Source: Sphingopyxis sp. MSC1_008
GTDB lineage: Bacteria > Pseudomonadota > Alphaproteobacteria > Sphingomonadales > Sphingomonadaceae
NCBI RefSeq assembly: GCF_023197165.1
Contig: NZ_JALPRD010000010.1
Location: 62,001 to 126,000 of the forward strand
Direction: 5' to 3'
Length of the DNA: 64,000 nt
Positions 17,713 to 24,795 of the stretch are shown one piece after another. Position 1 is the stretch's first letter, and each line of letters begins with the position of its first letter. The translations under genes and the position numbers were made by a program. The notes beneath the pieces are model-generated. The model searched no databases and was not told where the DNA came from. It saw only the letters and a program-made list of their open reading frames with translations.

Positions 17713-18141
17713 GGCGGCGTTCCCCTCGTTGGGGAGCCGGGTGGCCGTCGGAATGTTAACCGGCTTTTCCGGCTCCCTGACCCGATCCGACGTTGAAGGC
17801 AGGAGTGCGCGCGCAGAACGGTCGCGACCGAATGAAGAAAATGCCACAGGACTAATCTGAAATGGCAATGCGAGCAGGCGGGTTGTCACCCGTCTACAAG
17901 TCGTTTCTCGCTTCGCCGCCGTTAAATCGCCCCGCGGCAATTTGATGGTCGGGCCACCCGTCCGGTAAGGACGAACGTTCATAATGCGTGACGGAACTTC
18001 CACGCGGCTGCTGCCAATTTGCTCGCCGCGCTGTGCCGTCATGCCGGCGGCCGTGAAAATTGGCAAGAAAAACACCGTAGGAATTCGTCTTTCGATACAA
18101 TCCATCTTTCCCGACGTGAAATTTCGGCAGCCGCGACGAAA
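17713..18141. other. 429-nt gap upstream of the sigma factor
   Basis: This gap separates the GntR gene from the ECF sigma gene. One minus-strand frame runs through it in phase with the sigma gene, but the translation resembles no known domain. It probably holds the promoter of the sigma/anti-sigma/receptor/isopeptidase unit. I could not pick a convincing -35/-10 pair. Confidence 0.5.
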
Positions 18142-18753
18142 TCAGGGCGCGCTTGGTTGATCCAAATCTGATGTCATCAGCCGAATATATTCTGCCGCCT
18201 TGGCGATACGTCGACCATGATATCCAATCATAAGTCTTTGTAATTCGTCACCTCTCGGGTCATCGTTCGCTGCTGATATAATGTCTTCCAGCTCCGAATC
18301 GGCGTCTTCAATGAGCTGAGAATCGCAACGGCGAAATGGATGAAGGCGATCATTAAGCCCTGAGATTGCTTTGATTTGTGCGCGATTAGCTGTTCGGCTA
18401 CCCAGTTGCCGGAATAGTTTCGAGACTCGGTCTGGATAGACCCCATCCGCTGAAATTGCAGACGAATCTTTCGAAGATTCGATCGCAGCGAGAATAAGAT
18501 TTTGATGGTGTTCGAAAAGATGACGCAGTTCGGCTTCATCTATCCGCGGCACATAGAATCCTTCGCCAGAGACGTACGCGACCATTTGCTCGCTTTCCAG
18601 CCGACGAAGAGCCTCGCGGACCGGCGTGATGCTGGAAAATAGCATATCGGCGATTTTTATCGGATCCAGACGTGTGCCCTGAGGCCAGAAGCCATCCATA
18701 AGAAGCTCCTTGATTGCGTGGTAGATGGGTTCGAGAACGCGCGCGGGACACAT
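18142..18753 (-). CDS. GntR-family transcriptional regulator
   Basis: A 203-residue DNA-binding protein. The N-terminal winged helix-turn-helix is typical of the GntR family: LEPIYHAIKELLMDGFWPQGTRLDPIKIADML, then TPVREALRRLESEQMVAYVSGEGFYVPRID. The C-terminal part is alpha-helical with an FCD-like beginning (EAELRHLFEHHQNLILAAIESS) but diverges later, so the effector site is unclear. FCD proteins bind small carboxylates in many cases; the ligand here is unknown. It is followed by the sigma gene on the same strand, placing it as a likely second control layer of the lasso locus. Candidate operators are the palindromes at 8796-8811 and 19011-19024. Confidence 0.88.
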   Translation of the reverse strand: MCPARVLEPIYHAIKELLMDGFWPQGTRLDPIKIADMLFSSITPVREALRRLESEQMVAYVSGEGFYVPRIDEAELRHLFEHHQNLILAAIESSKDSSAISADGVYPDRVSKLFRQLGSRTANRAQIKAISGLNDRLHPFRRCDSQLIEDADSELEDIISAANDDPRGDELQRLMIGYHGRRIAKAAEYIRLMTSDLDQPSAP

Positions 18754-18756
18754 GGA

Positions 18757-18945
18757 TCAGTGCAATCTGGCTTGCGCTAAACCACGGAGCATCGCTCCGT
18801 AAGCTTGGCGCTCGGCATCGACTGCCCCATTGCACATTGCCCCCTTGTCGTGCTGATAAATCAGATCTCGAGCGAAGACCGAGAATGACGAATGGCGAAG
18901 CGCCGATGCACTCTTGATGCGTCCGCATGTCTTGTAATTGGCCAT
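18757..18945 (-). CDS. Small protein of unknown function upstream of gntR
   Basis: A 62-residue frame starting MANYKTCGRIKSASALRHSS and ending in GLAQARLH. The ATG at 18945 has AAGGAA 9 nt upstream, a good ribosome-binding site, and the stop lies 3 nt before the GntR ATG, suggesting translational coupling. Two cysteines, basic N-terminal half, no signal peptide or membrane helix. I do not recognise it. It is not laid out like a lasso precursor: a Thr-x-Gly site with a downstream acidic ring residue is missing. Its tight coupling to gntR is the main reason to believe it is real. Confidence 0.5.
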   Translation of the reverse strand: MANYKTCGRIKSASALRHSSFSVFARDLIYQHDKGAMCNGAVDAERQAYGAMLRGLAQARLH

Positions 18946-19261
18946 TTGTACCAGTTCCTTCTTAATACCATTCTCAATTACCAAGCTCTAAGCTAGGCTA
19001 TGCGACCAATCCGACCCGAGTCGGCTTGCTGCAATGCAAATATATAGCCAATGTGTCGTAACGAGTCTATCATGCAATTTGGCTATATTAAAAAATGCAG
19101 TCTGATTGTGGCTCTGGATGTTTGTGGAACTTTATTTTGATTGAGTAACGTGGAAAGTGTAGTTGTATCATTCTGTATGTTTGTGGAAGTTTAATTTAAA
19201 TGAGCAGGTGAATCAGGATCTTTCTGGAAGATTTTACCCGACTGTTACCGCGCGCCGCTAG
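18946..19261. other. AT-rich intergenic stretch at island edge
   Basis: About 316 nt with markedly lower GC than its surroundings. It contains the likely promoter of the small ORF/gntR unit on the minus strand, an imperfect palindrome at 19011-19024 (CCGACCCGAGTCGG) and a pair of long direct repeats at 19118-19204. No gene was seen. It marks the border between the lasso locus and the decayed island. Confidence 0.55.
19118..19204 (+). repeat. Pair of 28-nt imperfect direct repeats
   Basis: Two copies, 19118-19145 and 19177-19204, share ATGTTTGTGGAA followed by an AT-rich TTTA tail and TGAG; they differ at four positions and are spaced 59 nt apart. A weaker third copy begins at 19218 (ATCTTTCTGGAAG). 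This may be an iteron-like binding site for a replication, partition or recombination protein of the adjacent island. No protein partner is evident. Confidence 0.6.
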
Positions 19262-19411
19262 CTTGAGACGGCGTCGAATATCCGTGTTGAACAACGCAAA
19301 GGACGCAAGGAACGCTATGCCATGCTCTCGCCGCAGCTAGCGGCTCTGCTCCAAATTTGGTGGCGCGAGGGCAAGCGTCGCAATGTCATGCTACCGGCGC
19401 CCGGCGCTCGG
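19262..19411 (+). pseudogene. Tyrosine recombinase (integrase) fragment
   Basis: The frame reads RVEQRKGRKERYAMLSPQ and continues LAALLQIWWREGKRRNVML. This closely matches the middle of the catalytic domain of tyrosine recombinases that travel with IS91-like elements (VEQGKGRKDRYAMLSP, then a WW motif). Only about 45 residues remain: a stop codon precedes it and the similarity ends after the WW block, so the Arg/His/Tyr catalytic C-terminus is lost. The frame stays open to 19588 but is unlike a recombinase there. It is a marker of former mobility for the following region. Confidence 0.6.
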
Positions 19412-19722
19412 AGGTCGGGTCGATATTGCGGCTTCGACGCCAATACAGCCAGAATGGTGGTTTCGACGCGGGGCCTCATGCTCGTAACCATCGCGCCAAA
19501 CGGACCCGGCTGGGGCGCATCCACCGAGAGCGCAACCAGAGGGAGACAAGTGAAGGGGAAGGGGAGAACATCAGAGATGTCCCGGTAGCAGATTTGCAAA
19601 TGTGAAAGAGGGAAGGATCGAGCGGCCGTCTGCCGATGCCTTCGATGTCGGCCGCTTCATCGATGCGGGCAGCGGCATTGACCCGTGACGGGCCTCTACG
19701 GGCAACTGCCGGAACGTAAAAA

Positions 19723-19971
19723 ATGATCTACTTCGCTCTGAAAAACCGTCGGCTCATTCGCAAGTTGGCGCGGGCACTGCGGCTGATGGCGCCGCGCGAC
19801 GGTGTCATATTCCTCGGACATTTCGTTGAAGAGGCGACCTTCTTCGAACTTGCGCGACAGCATGGCATCAGCGTTGCCGAAGTAGAAGCGGCGCTTCGTC
19901 GTGGACTTGAGATCGTGGCCGATGTCCTCGAGCCGGATCCGCCGCGGTGGTGGCGGTTTTGGCGCCGTTAG
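19723..19971 (+). CDS. Small sigma-70 region 4-like protein
   Basis: An 82-residue protein. The core LRLMAPRDGVIFLGHFVEEATFFELARQHGISVAEVEAALRRGLEIV has the layout of an ECF sigma region 4 (a leader helix, a hinge, a helix-turn-helix with GIS-VAEVE). No region 2 is present, so it cannot act as a complete sigma factor. It ends in a Trp/Arg-rich tail (PPRWWRFWRR). GGAA lies 8 nt before the ATG. Such stand-alone proteins are frequent in sphingomonad mobile islands, where their role is unknown; a DNA-binding regulator is the simplest guess. Confidence 0.65.
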   Translation: MIYFALKNRRLIRKLARALRLMAPRDGVIFLGHFVEEATFFELARQHGISVAEVEAALRRGLEIVADVLEPDPPRWWRFWRR

Positions 19972-20023
19972 GTCCGTTTGATGCTTGCCAAGCAGTAGCC
20001 AGCGGGACAGGGTGAACAGGATC

Positions 20024-20953
20024 ATGCGTACCGACCTCGATCATCTTCCCGCGAACAAGCAGCGCGAATTGGAGCGCGTTGTCCAGATCATTTTCGAGGA
20101 ATTCGAAGATGCACTGGCACTCGCTCAAAAGCAGTGGAAAAAGAAGGGGCGGATCGAAAAGATCATCCTGTATGGCAGCTACGCCCGGGGTGGCTGGGTC
20201 GATGAGCCCCATACCGCAAAGGGATATCTTTCCGACTTCGATTTGCTCATCATCGTCAACGATAAGCGCCTAACGGAACGTGTCGATTATTGGCTCAAGC
20301 TAGATGACCGGCTGATCCGTGAACTTGCGATCAACAAGAGTCTGCACACGCCAGTGAATTTCATCGTGCATACGCTGCAGGAGGTGAACGACGGGCTCGC
20401 GCACGGTCGATATTTTTTCATGGATATCGCGAAGGATGGCATCGCGCTCTACAGCTATGATGACAAGGAACTCCATACTCCAAAGCCCAAGACGCCGGAG
20501 CAGGCGTTGGCTATGGCGAAGGAGTATTTCGGGGAATGGATGCCTGCCGCATCAGGCATGCTGGAAACTGCAACATTTAGTCGCCAGCAAGGGAGGTTAA
20601 AAGACGCCGCATTTCTTACTCATCAAGCTGCAGAACGTCTCTACCATTGCGTGCTTTTGGTATGCACCTTCTACACCCCGCACGTCCATAACCTCGCTTT
20701 CCTTCGCACGCAGGCTGATCGGATTGATATGCGGTTGGTTGACGCTTGGCCTCGAGAGCGGCGTGAAGACCGTGCGCTGTTTGAAAAGCTGAAAGAGGCT
20801 TACGTGAAGGCCCGCTATTCGAAGCACTACCGTATCAGCCACGAAGAACTGTTTCGACTTAGCGAAAATGTCGATGCATTGGGGCAGGCCGTGCACGCGG
20901 TTTGCGTCGACCGAATTTCGGAGCTGGAAGCAAGGGTGCCTACCTCAAAGTAG
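20024..20953 (+). CDS. Nucleotidyltransferase-HEPN fusion protein
   Basis: A 309-residue two-domain protein. The N-terminal minimal nucleotidyltransferase has GSYARG at residues 51-56 and the metal-binding pair Asp71 and Asp73 (SDFDLLII). The C-terminal HEPN domain spans about 170-300 (FLTHQAAERLYHCVLLV, AYVKARYSKHYRIS). In separate-gene form, MNT-HEPN pairs are toxin-antitoxins in which the MNT protein modifies the HEPN RNase. Here both are in one chain, with no partner gene. The ATG at 20024 is preferred; an open extension 39 nt upstream adds 13 residues without a domain. The HEPN R-x4-6-H motif is not canonical, so RNase activity is uncertain. Confidence 0.85.
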   Translation: MRTDLDHLPANKQRELERVVQIIFEEFEDALALAQKQWKKKGRIEKIILYGSYARGGWVDEPHTAKGYLSDFDLLIIVNDKRLTERVDYWLKLDDRLIRELAINKSLHTPVNFIVHTLQEVNDGLAHGRYFFMDIAKDGIALYSYDDKELHTPKPKTPEQALAMAKEYFGEWMPAASGMLETATFSRQQGRLKDAAFLTHQAAERLYHCVLLVCTFYTPHVHNLAFLRTQADRIDMRLVDAWPRERREDRALFEKLKEAYVKARYSKHYRISHEELFRLSENVDALGQAVHAVCVDRISELEARVPTSK

Positions 20954-21214
20954 CAGGTTGCGTGCTCTCTTGTTGCGAGTTGGCCAGTGGCCTTTCAGTC
21001 TAAGGGCGCGCCCACGAGCGCGCGAAATTGGACCGTCGCCGTCCCGAAGGGCGGCCGGCGTGCGGTCGTCTGACCGGCCCGATGGAATGATCGACGCGAG
21101 GAGTAAAGCTACGGATATCATGCGGCGTCTATTCCAAGCTTGCCACATGCAAAAGCGGCGTTTCGCCGCGACCGATCGGCGACCTAGGTATTGCCCGAAC
21201 CTATTACAATAGTG

Positions 21215-21338
21215 CGGCGCGTTCCCGCGCCGAAGTTCAAACAGAAGAGAAGGCGCAGGCTGGCCCTGCGAGAAGGATGAAAAACATCTGACGCCGGGGC
21301 TGCCGAGAGCCCCGGCGCCTGGGCTCGTGCAACACGAG
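21215..21338 (+). other. Run of four hairpins in a 393-nt gap
   Basis: Within the gap 20954-21346 four perfect inverted repeats follow each other: 21215-21232 (7-bp stem, TTCC loop), 21254-21270 (6-bp stem), 21292-21317 (10-bp stem, 6-nt loop) and 21324-21338 (6-bp stem CTCGTG/CACGAG, CAA loop). The last ends 8 nt before the next ATG, which has no clear Shine-Dalgarno. None is followed by a T-tract. It could be a structured 5' leader, a small RNA, or a single-strand or transfer origin of the former mobile element. The first 260 nt of the gap show nothing recognisable. Confidence 0.5.
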
Positions 21339-21346
21339 TAAGCCCA

Positions 21347-21946
21347 ATGACGAACTTCTATCCACCGATCGGCGCAATCGATCTCATGATCGAACCGCGC
21401 CCGACAATGCTCGACCTTGTGATCAAAGGCAGCGTCCCGCTGCCGACCGCTACGCGCACCGACATCAAGCTTATGCGCTATTTGGCATCGTTGATGCACA
21501 GCCGCGCGATCCAAGATGGGCTGAAGATGGCGGGCCTTCTGGCCGAGAGCCTGTTCATCGAGACGCCCGCCGTCATCGTGAGGGCAACGGCGTGCGTCGC
21601 GCCGCTGTTTCTCGGTGAGATGGAAGCCGAGGCGATCGCAACCCGGCATCCTGCCGTGCTGCTGCGGCATTCGCAGGGGCAATCCGCGACCGATGTAACG
21701 ATCGATCTCGTCCTACCCGACGACGGCGATTTCCGGTGGCTTCAAGACTATCAGCTGTTCCGCGGCCTCTCGGGCGACAGCTGCCTGGTGCCCTCTGGCG
21801 CCGGCCCCTCGGTTCGATTGCTGCCCCACGGGCTCTTCCTGACCGAGCATTCACCGTACGCCGACGACTGGGACCGGAGGGCCGGCATCGAGCGCGCCAG
21901 CGCGCATCTCGATGCCCATTTGCATGGAGGCTGGTCATGGAGATGA
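21347..21946 (+). CDS. Conserved hypothetical island protein
   Basis: A 199-residue protein without signal peptide, membrane helix or known motif. It starts MTNFYPPIGAIDLMIEPRP and ends in an aromatic/His-rich tail (HLDAHLHGGWSWR). The start sits directly after the hairpin array and has no good ribosome-binding site, so translation may depend on that structure or on a different start. It overlaps the next gene by 10 nt, so the two are probably translated together. I do not recognise a function; its context is a decayed integrative element. Confidence 0.55.
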   Translation: MTNFYPPIGAIDLMIEPRPTMLDLVIKGSVPLPTATRTDIKLMRYLASLMHSRAIQDGLKMAGLLAESLFIETPAVIVRATACVAPLFLGEMEAEAIATRHPAVLLRHSQGQSATDVTIDLVLPDDGDFRWLQDYQLFRGLSGDSCLVPSGAGPSVRLLPHGLFLTEHSPYADDWDRRAGIERASAHLDAHLHGGWSWR

Positions 21947-22554
21947 AAAAACGACATGCGCCCGATGGCCTCGATTTCGTGCCCGTAGAGGGCGGCAGCG
22001 ATCCCAATCTCGTTTTCGGGGTTGTCCGACGCCGGATTGGAAAGGGAGCGATCCAGACCGCTCCGGCTTCCGTGCTTCGTCGTCTCTCACCGAGGCGCAA
22101 GGCCGATGTTGCCGCGCCATGGGAACCTTGCTGCTACCGCTGGGACGTCCTGCTTCCGCCGATGGCGCACGATGATTGCCTCGATCCCAAACGCCTGTGC
22201 GATAAGTATGAGGAGCAAGCCTGTGAAGGTTTGAAGGATTTGCTCGTCATGATGACGATCCGCTTTCCCGAAGCCGACCGGCTCCATGCCATCTGGGAAG
22301 ACGTACGTGCATTTGCGCGCGAGCGACTTTGCCGTGAGCGCAGTCTTGCCGTCATCGCCGCCTTCCATCTCCCGGTCCAGATTGGCTCGACCAACCCACC
22401 GCACATCCATCTGATGGCGCTTGCCAGAGAGCTCAAAAGCTACGGCTTCACCGACTTTGTTCGGCCGTTGGCGGCAGATCCCGGAAAGGCGATCTTCGCC
22501 GCAGAGTGGGCCGAATGGCAGGTGCAGCAAGGACGCGGCGCCGACGGTGCCTGA
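21937..22554 (+). CDS. Relaxase-like (MobA/MobL-type) hypothetical protein
   Basis: A 205-residue protein with TGGAGG 6 nt before the ATG at 21937. The C-terminal half has NPPHIHLMALARELKSYGF, which resembles the HxH metal-binding motif III of MobA/MobL relaxases (NPHxHLM, then a GF motif), the enzymes that nick oriT in conjugation. The N-terminal catalytic Tyr region and the long C-terminus of true relaxases are absent, and the protein is short. It may be a reduced relaxase or a member of a related family. It overlaps the previous hypothetical gene and lies near the hairpin array, which is suggestive of an oriT. Confidence 0.5.
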   Translation: MEMKKRHAPDGLDFVPVEGGSDPNLVFGVVRRRIGKGAIQTAPASVLRRLSPRRKADVAAPWEPCCYRWDVLLPPMAHDDCLDPKRLCDKYEEQACEGLKDLLVMMTIRFPEADRLHAIWEDVRAFARERLCRERSLAVIAAFHLPVQIGSTNPPHIHLMALARELKSYGFTDFVRPLAADPGKAIFAAEWAEWQVQQGRGADGA

Positions 22555-22606
22555 CGAAGCGGCATCTTGCCAGCGCGTGGCGACTGACGTCGCGAAATGC
22601 TTTGAA

Positions 22607-22633
22607 AGAAAAAAAGGTCCAGCTGTGGCTGGA
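22607..22633 (-). terminator. Terminator-like hairpin with T-tract (minus strand)
   Basis: Read on the minus strand, TCCAGC and GCTGGA form a 6-bp stem with a 4-nt loop, followed by CC and seven T. That is the layout of an intrinsic terminator, but no minus-strand gene is evident to the right, so it may be chance or a relic. Confidence 0.3.
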
Positions 22634-22689
22634 GCGAATGAAGGAAAGCAGCCGCTGCCCAGCCAGCGCTGCCAACGAATGGATTGTAC

Positions 22690-23157
22690 ATGTCAAAATA
22701 TCCCACCGCGACCGAGCGGGCCGAAGAAATGGAAACGCTGATGGCGGCGCTCGCCATCATCCAGGTCGCCGAACTCGATCTCGACGAAAAGCCGCCGATC
22801 CTGCCCGTCCAATGCGCGCATTATCTGATCGCTGCCGACGCCGATCTGCTCATCGTCCCCACCAAACCCTCGGCCGCTGGCGATCACCATGCCGTTGAAG
22901 ACATCATGTGCTTGTCGCGCTGCGACGCCCTGCTGGTCCGCGTCGCACGCCCGGGCGCCGGCGAGAAGCGAGTGCTGGTCGACATCGGGATCGACGGCCT
23001 CGTTCCCGTCTGGTGGCGCGAGTATCGGCCCTGCCTGATCGAACGCGCACTCCATTTCGTGCCCGATCAGGATGCAAGCAAGCCCGCATTCAAACTGACC
23101 AAGCACGGCCTGGAGCGGGCGGCCGACTTCGACGCCCTGAGCTCTGAGTGGCTCTGA
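22690..23157 (+). CDS. Hypothetical cytoplasmic protein
   Basis: A 155-residue acidic protein starting MSKYPTATERAEEMETLMAAL. No signal peptide, no membrane helix, no motif I recognise. A central VRVARPGAGEKRVLVDIGIDGLVPVWW and the C-terminal FKLTKHGLERAADFDAL suggest an alpha/beta fold. The ATG at 22690 is preceded two codons earlier by a possible TTG. It continues the same-strand run of island genes 132 nt after the relaxase-like gene and 47 nt before the next gene. Confidence 0.5.
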   Translation: MSKYPTATERAEEMETLMAALAIIQVAELDLDEKPPILPVQCAHYLIAADADLLIVPTKPSAAGDHHAVEDIMCLSRCDALLVRVARPGAGEKRVLVDIGIDGLVPVWWREYRPCLIERALHFVPDQDASKPAFKLTKHGLERAADFDALSSEWL

Positions 23158-23204
23158 CCCGCGAAGAGCGGGGCCGCACTGACAAATATGAAAAGGAAGA
23201 AGCT

Positions 23205-23510
23205 ATGCTGGTGGTAAATATCGAGGTCTGGCCTTGGGGCCGTGAGGAGCGGAAGTTTAAGATCGGCGAGATCACCGCCGGAAATATCGCAGGCGGCCGC
23301 ATCTCTAGCTACGAGGTCCGCGTTCAACAGGCGGCCTACGAGCCCGAAGGCGTACCCGCGATCAATGAAAAATTCCTGCTTCGCGATCACGACCGCCGCG
23401 CCGGCGCATTAGCGCTAATTCGAGACGCGCTGCTGATTGCCGTGCCACCCATCGAAAAAAGTTCCGGCGAGGCTGATGCTGGGACCGGGGCTACTTCGAA
23501 GGAGGGGTGA
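23205..23510 (+). CDS. Conserved hypothetical small island protein
   Basis: A 101-residue protein starting MLVVNIEVWPWGREERKFKIG, with GGAAGAAG a few nt before the ATG. The N-terminal pattern (VNIEVWPWG, then IGEITAGNI) recurs in small proteins on alphaproteobacterial mobile islands, but I know no function. The C-terminus is Glu/Gly-rich and probably disordered. The stop is 4 nt before the next start, so it is probably co-translated with the antitoxin-like gene. Confidence 0.55.
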   Translation: MLVVNIEVWPWGREERKFKIGEITAGNIAGGRISSYEVRVQQAAYEPEGVPAINEKFLLRDHDRRAGALALIRDALLIAVPPIEKSSGEADAGTGATSKEG

Positions 23511-23514
23511 GGCG

Positions 23515-24045
23515 ATGGATAAGCCCCCCGGTTCCCCGCGCTCTGGCTCCGCCGCCAAGACTCATATCGTACGGTTTGCGATAGCTAACCGGCGCCGACT
23601 AAGCGGGCCTGGTCTGCGCGCCTTCCTTGCCATCGCCGATCTTTGGGGACTGACCGAGGAACAGCGCCGCCTGGTCCTCGGCTATCCGGCTCGATCAACC
23701 TATCATAGCTGGGTCAAGAAAGCTCGCGACCGCCGCGACATTACGCTGAGCGTCGATGTCCTGATGCGGATTTCAGCGGTCCTCGGCATTTACAAAGGGC
23801 TTAGAATTCTCTTCGCCGACGACGATAAAGGTGTCGAATGGCTCCAGAGGCCTCATAAAGCGCGCGTTTTCGGTGGCGCGCCTCCGATCGAACTCATCAC
23901 CAGTGGAACGCAGGACGCTCTTCTCACCGTGCGTCGATTCGTGGATGCTGCGTGTGGCGGACTCTACATGGGCCCGTCGCCGGAAGAGCGCGATAGGCCG
24001 CCCTATGACGATAGCGAGATCATATTCGATGGCGCAGACGATTGA
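23515..24045 (+). CDS. Xre/MbcA/ParS-type antitoxin (DUF2384), orphan
   Basis: A 176-residue protein with GAGGGGTGAGG just before the ATG. The N-terminal Xre-like helical part (LRAFLAIADLWGLTEEQRRLVLGY, RSTYHSWVKKA) is followed by the MbcA/ParS C-terminal domain (LSVDVLMRISAVLGIYKGLRILFADD, GVEWLQRPHKARVFGGAPPIELI, VRRFVDAACGGLY). Such antitoxins normally pair with a RES-domain NAD-degrading toxin encoded immediately downstream. Here the downstream 280 nt hold no RES gene, so the system appears to have lost its toxin, or the protein has been kept as a regulator. Confidence 0.8.
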   Translation: MDKPPGSPRSGSAAKTHIVRFAIANRRRLSGPGLRAFLAIADLWGLTEEQRRLVLGYPARSTYHSWVKKARDRRDITLSVDVLMRISAVLGIYKGLRILFADDDKGVEWLQRPHKARVFGGAPPIELITSGTQDALLTVRRFVDAACGGLYMGPSPEERDRPPYDDSEIIFDGADD

Positions 24046-24084
24046 GGGCGCATCCGCAATACTGTCCCTCGTCCCCTGACCGCA

Positions 24085-24243
24085 TCATGCTGAATCGCGA
24101 CGAAGTTTTCGCGCCATCCGTTCATGTCTGATTGCAGCCTCGCGAAGCCGGGCCGCCAGAAACGGATCGTCGGTCGGGCTCGCTTTCAGGCTGACGACAC
24201 GGGCTAGCTGTTCATAATAGATGGCGTCGCGCTCGGGCTCCAT
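24085..24243 (-). CDS. Possible 52-residue protein
   Basis: An open frame opposite to its neighbours, starting MEPERDAIYYEQLARVVSL and ending in MARKLRRDSA. The composition (charged, helical, one amphipathic stretch ARLREAAIRHERMARKL) looks like real coding sequence and like small helical proteins common in sphingomonads, but the ribosome-binding site is weak. It lies just downstream of the orphan antitoxin, where a toxin would be expected, but has no toxin motif. Confidence 0.35.
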   Translation of the reverse strand: MEPERDAIYYEQLARVVSLKASPTDDPFLAARLREAAIRHERMARKLRRDSA

Positions 24244-24325
24244 ATCCAGCCTGATATCATGGTCAAATCAACAATTAGCTAAGTCGCGCGGGAATCCTCC
24301 TCATCTAAAAAACGTGAAGATTCAT

Positions 24326-24478
24326 ATGGCAAAAATTCCGCCGAACCGTCGAAAGACAGCATATAAATCTCTTCGCCAGATCGCCGAGAAGTTGGGTGTT
24401 CCCTTTATCGTTCGTCCACCGGCAACACCGCCGACGAAGGATGGGGAGCAAGGTGAACTTGCCGATCCGAAACGCTGA
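24326..24478 (+). CDS. Possible 50-residue basic protein
   Basis: A frame starting MAKIPPNRRKTAYKSLRQIA with a basic N-terminus and Pro/Thr-rich C-terminus. The ATG is preceded by GTGAAGATTCAT, a poor Shine-Dalgarno. No family recognised. It may be a remnant of a longer gene, since the frame stays open for about 100 nt upstream. Confidence 0.25.
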   Translation: MAKIPPNRRKTAYKSLRQIAEKLGVPFIVRPPATPPTKDGEQGELADPKR

Positions 24479-24795
24479 TCGAATTGGGCCGTTGTAAACG
24501 TATGCCGGTGATACGTTCAAAGGCGCACCGGGAGGGACAACGGACATGATTCTGATTTTTACCGGATGCTCATCGTCTCGCTGTAATCACCGCTCGACCC
24601 GGCTGCGCTAGCGACCCAGCGCAGCAGGGCAAGCTCAAACGAGTGTCGGCCCCTCTGGCTGTGTCGATTTTCATTTGAACCAGGGATCATCCGCTCCATC
24701 GACAACCAGTTGGTCAGCCGGATATTGCCGCATGAGAGCGATGGCCTAATACGCCGGGGCCGCCCAGCTACAAGCGTCCGAGAGACACCCGATGA
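24479..24795. other. 317-nt gap at the island/core border
   Basis: No convincing gene. A perfect 7-bp inverted repeat with a 7-nt centre (AACGTAT...ATACGTT) lies at 24497-24517; it could be a recombinase or regulator site. The region ends at the stop of hslU, and I saw no clear intrinsic terminator for that gene. Confidence 0.4.

Noticed and set aside
17713-18105. 131-residue N-terminal extension of the sigma factor
   Set aside because: No sigma domain in it; a start with a ribosome-binding site at 17712 gives a normal family length.
18757-18945. Second lasso precursor upstream of gntR
   Set aside because: No Thr-x-Gly junction with an acidic residue 7 to 9 positions later.
19412-19588. Continuation of the integrase fragment as a gene
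   Set aside because: The frame is open but composition is random and no recombinase motif follows the WW block.
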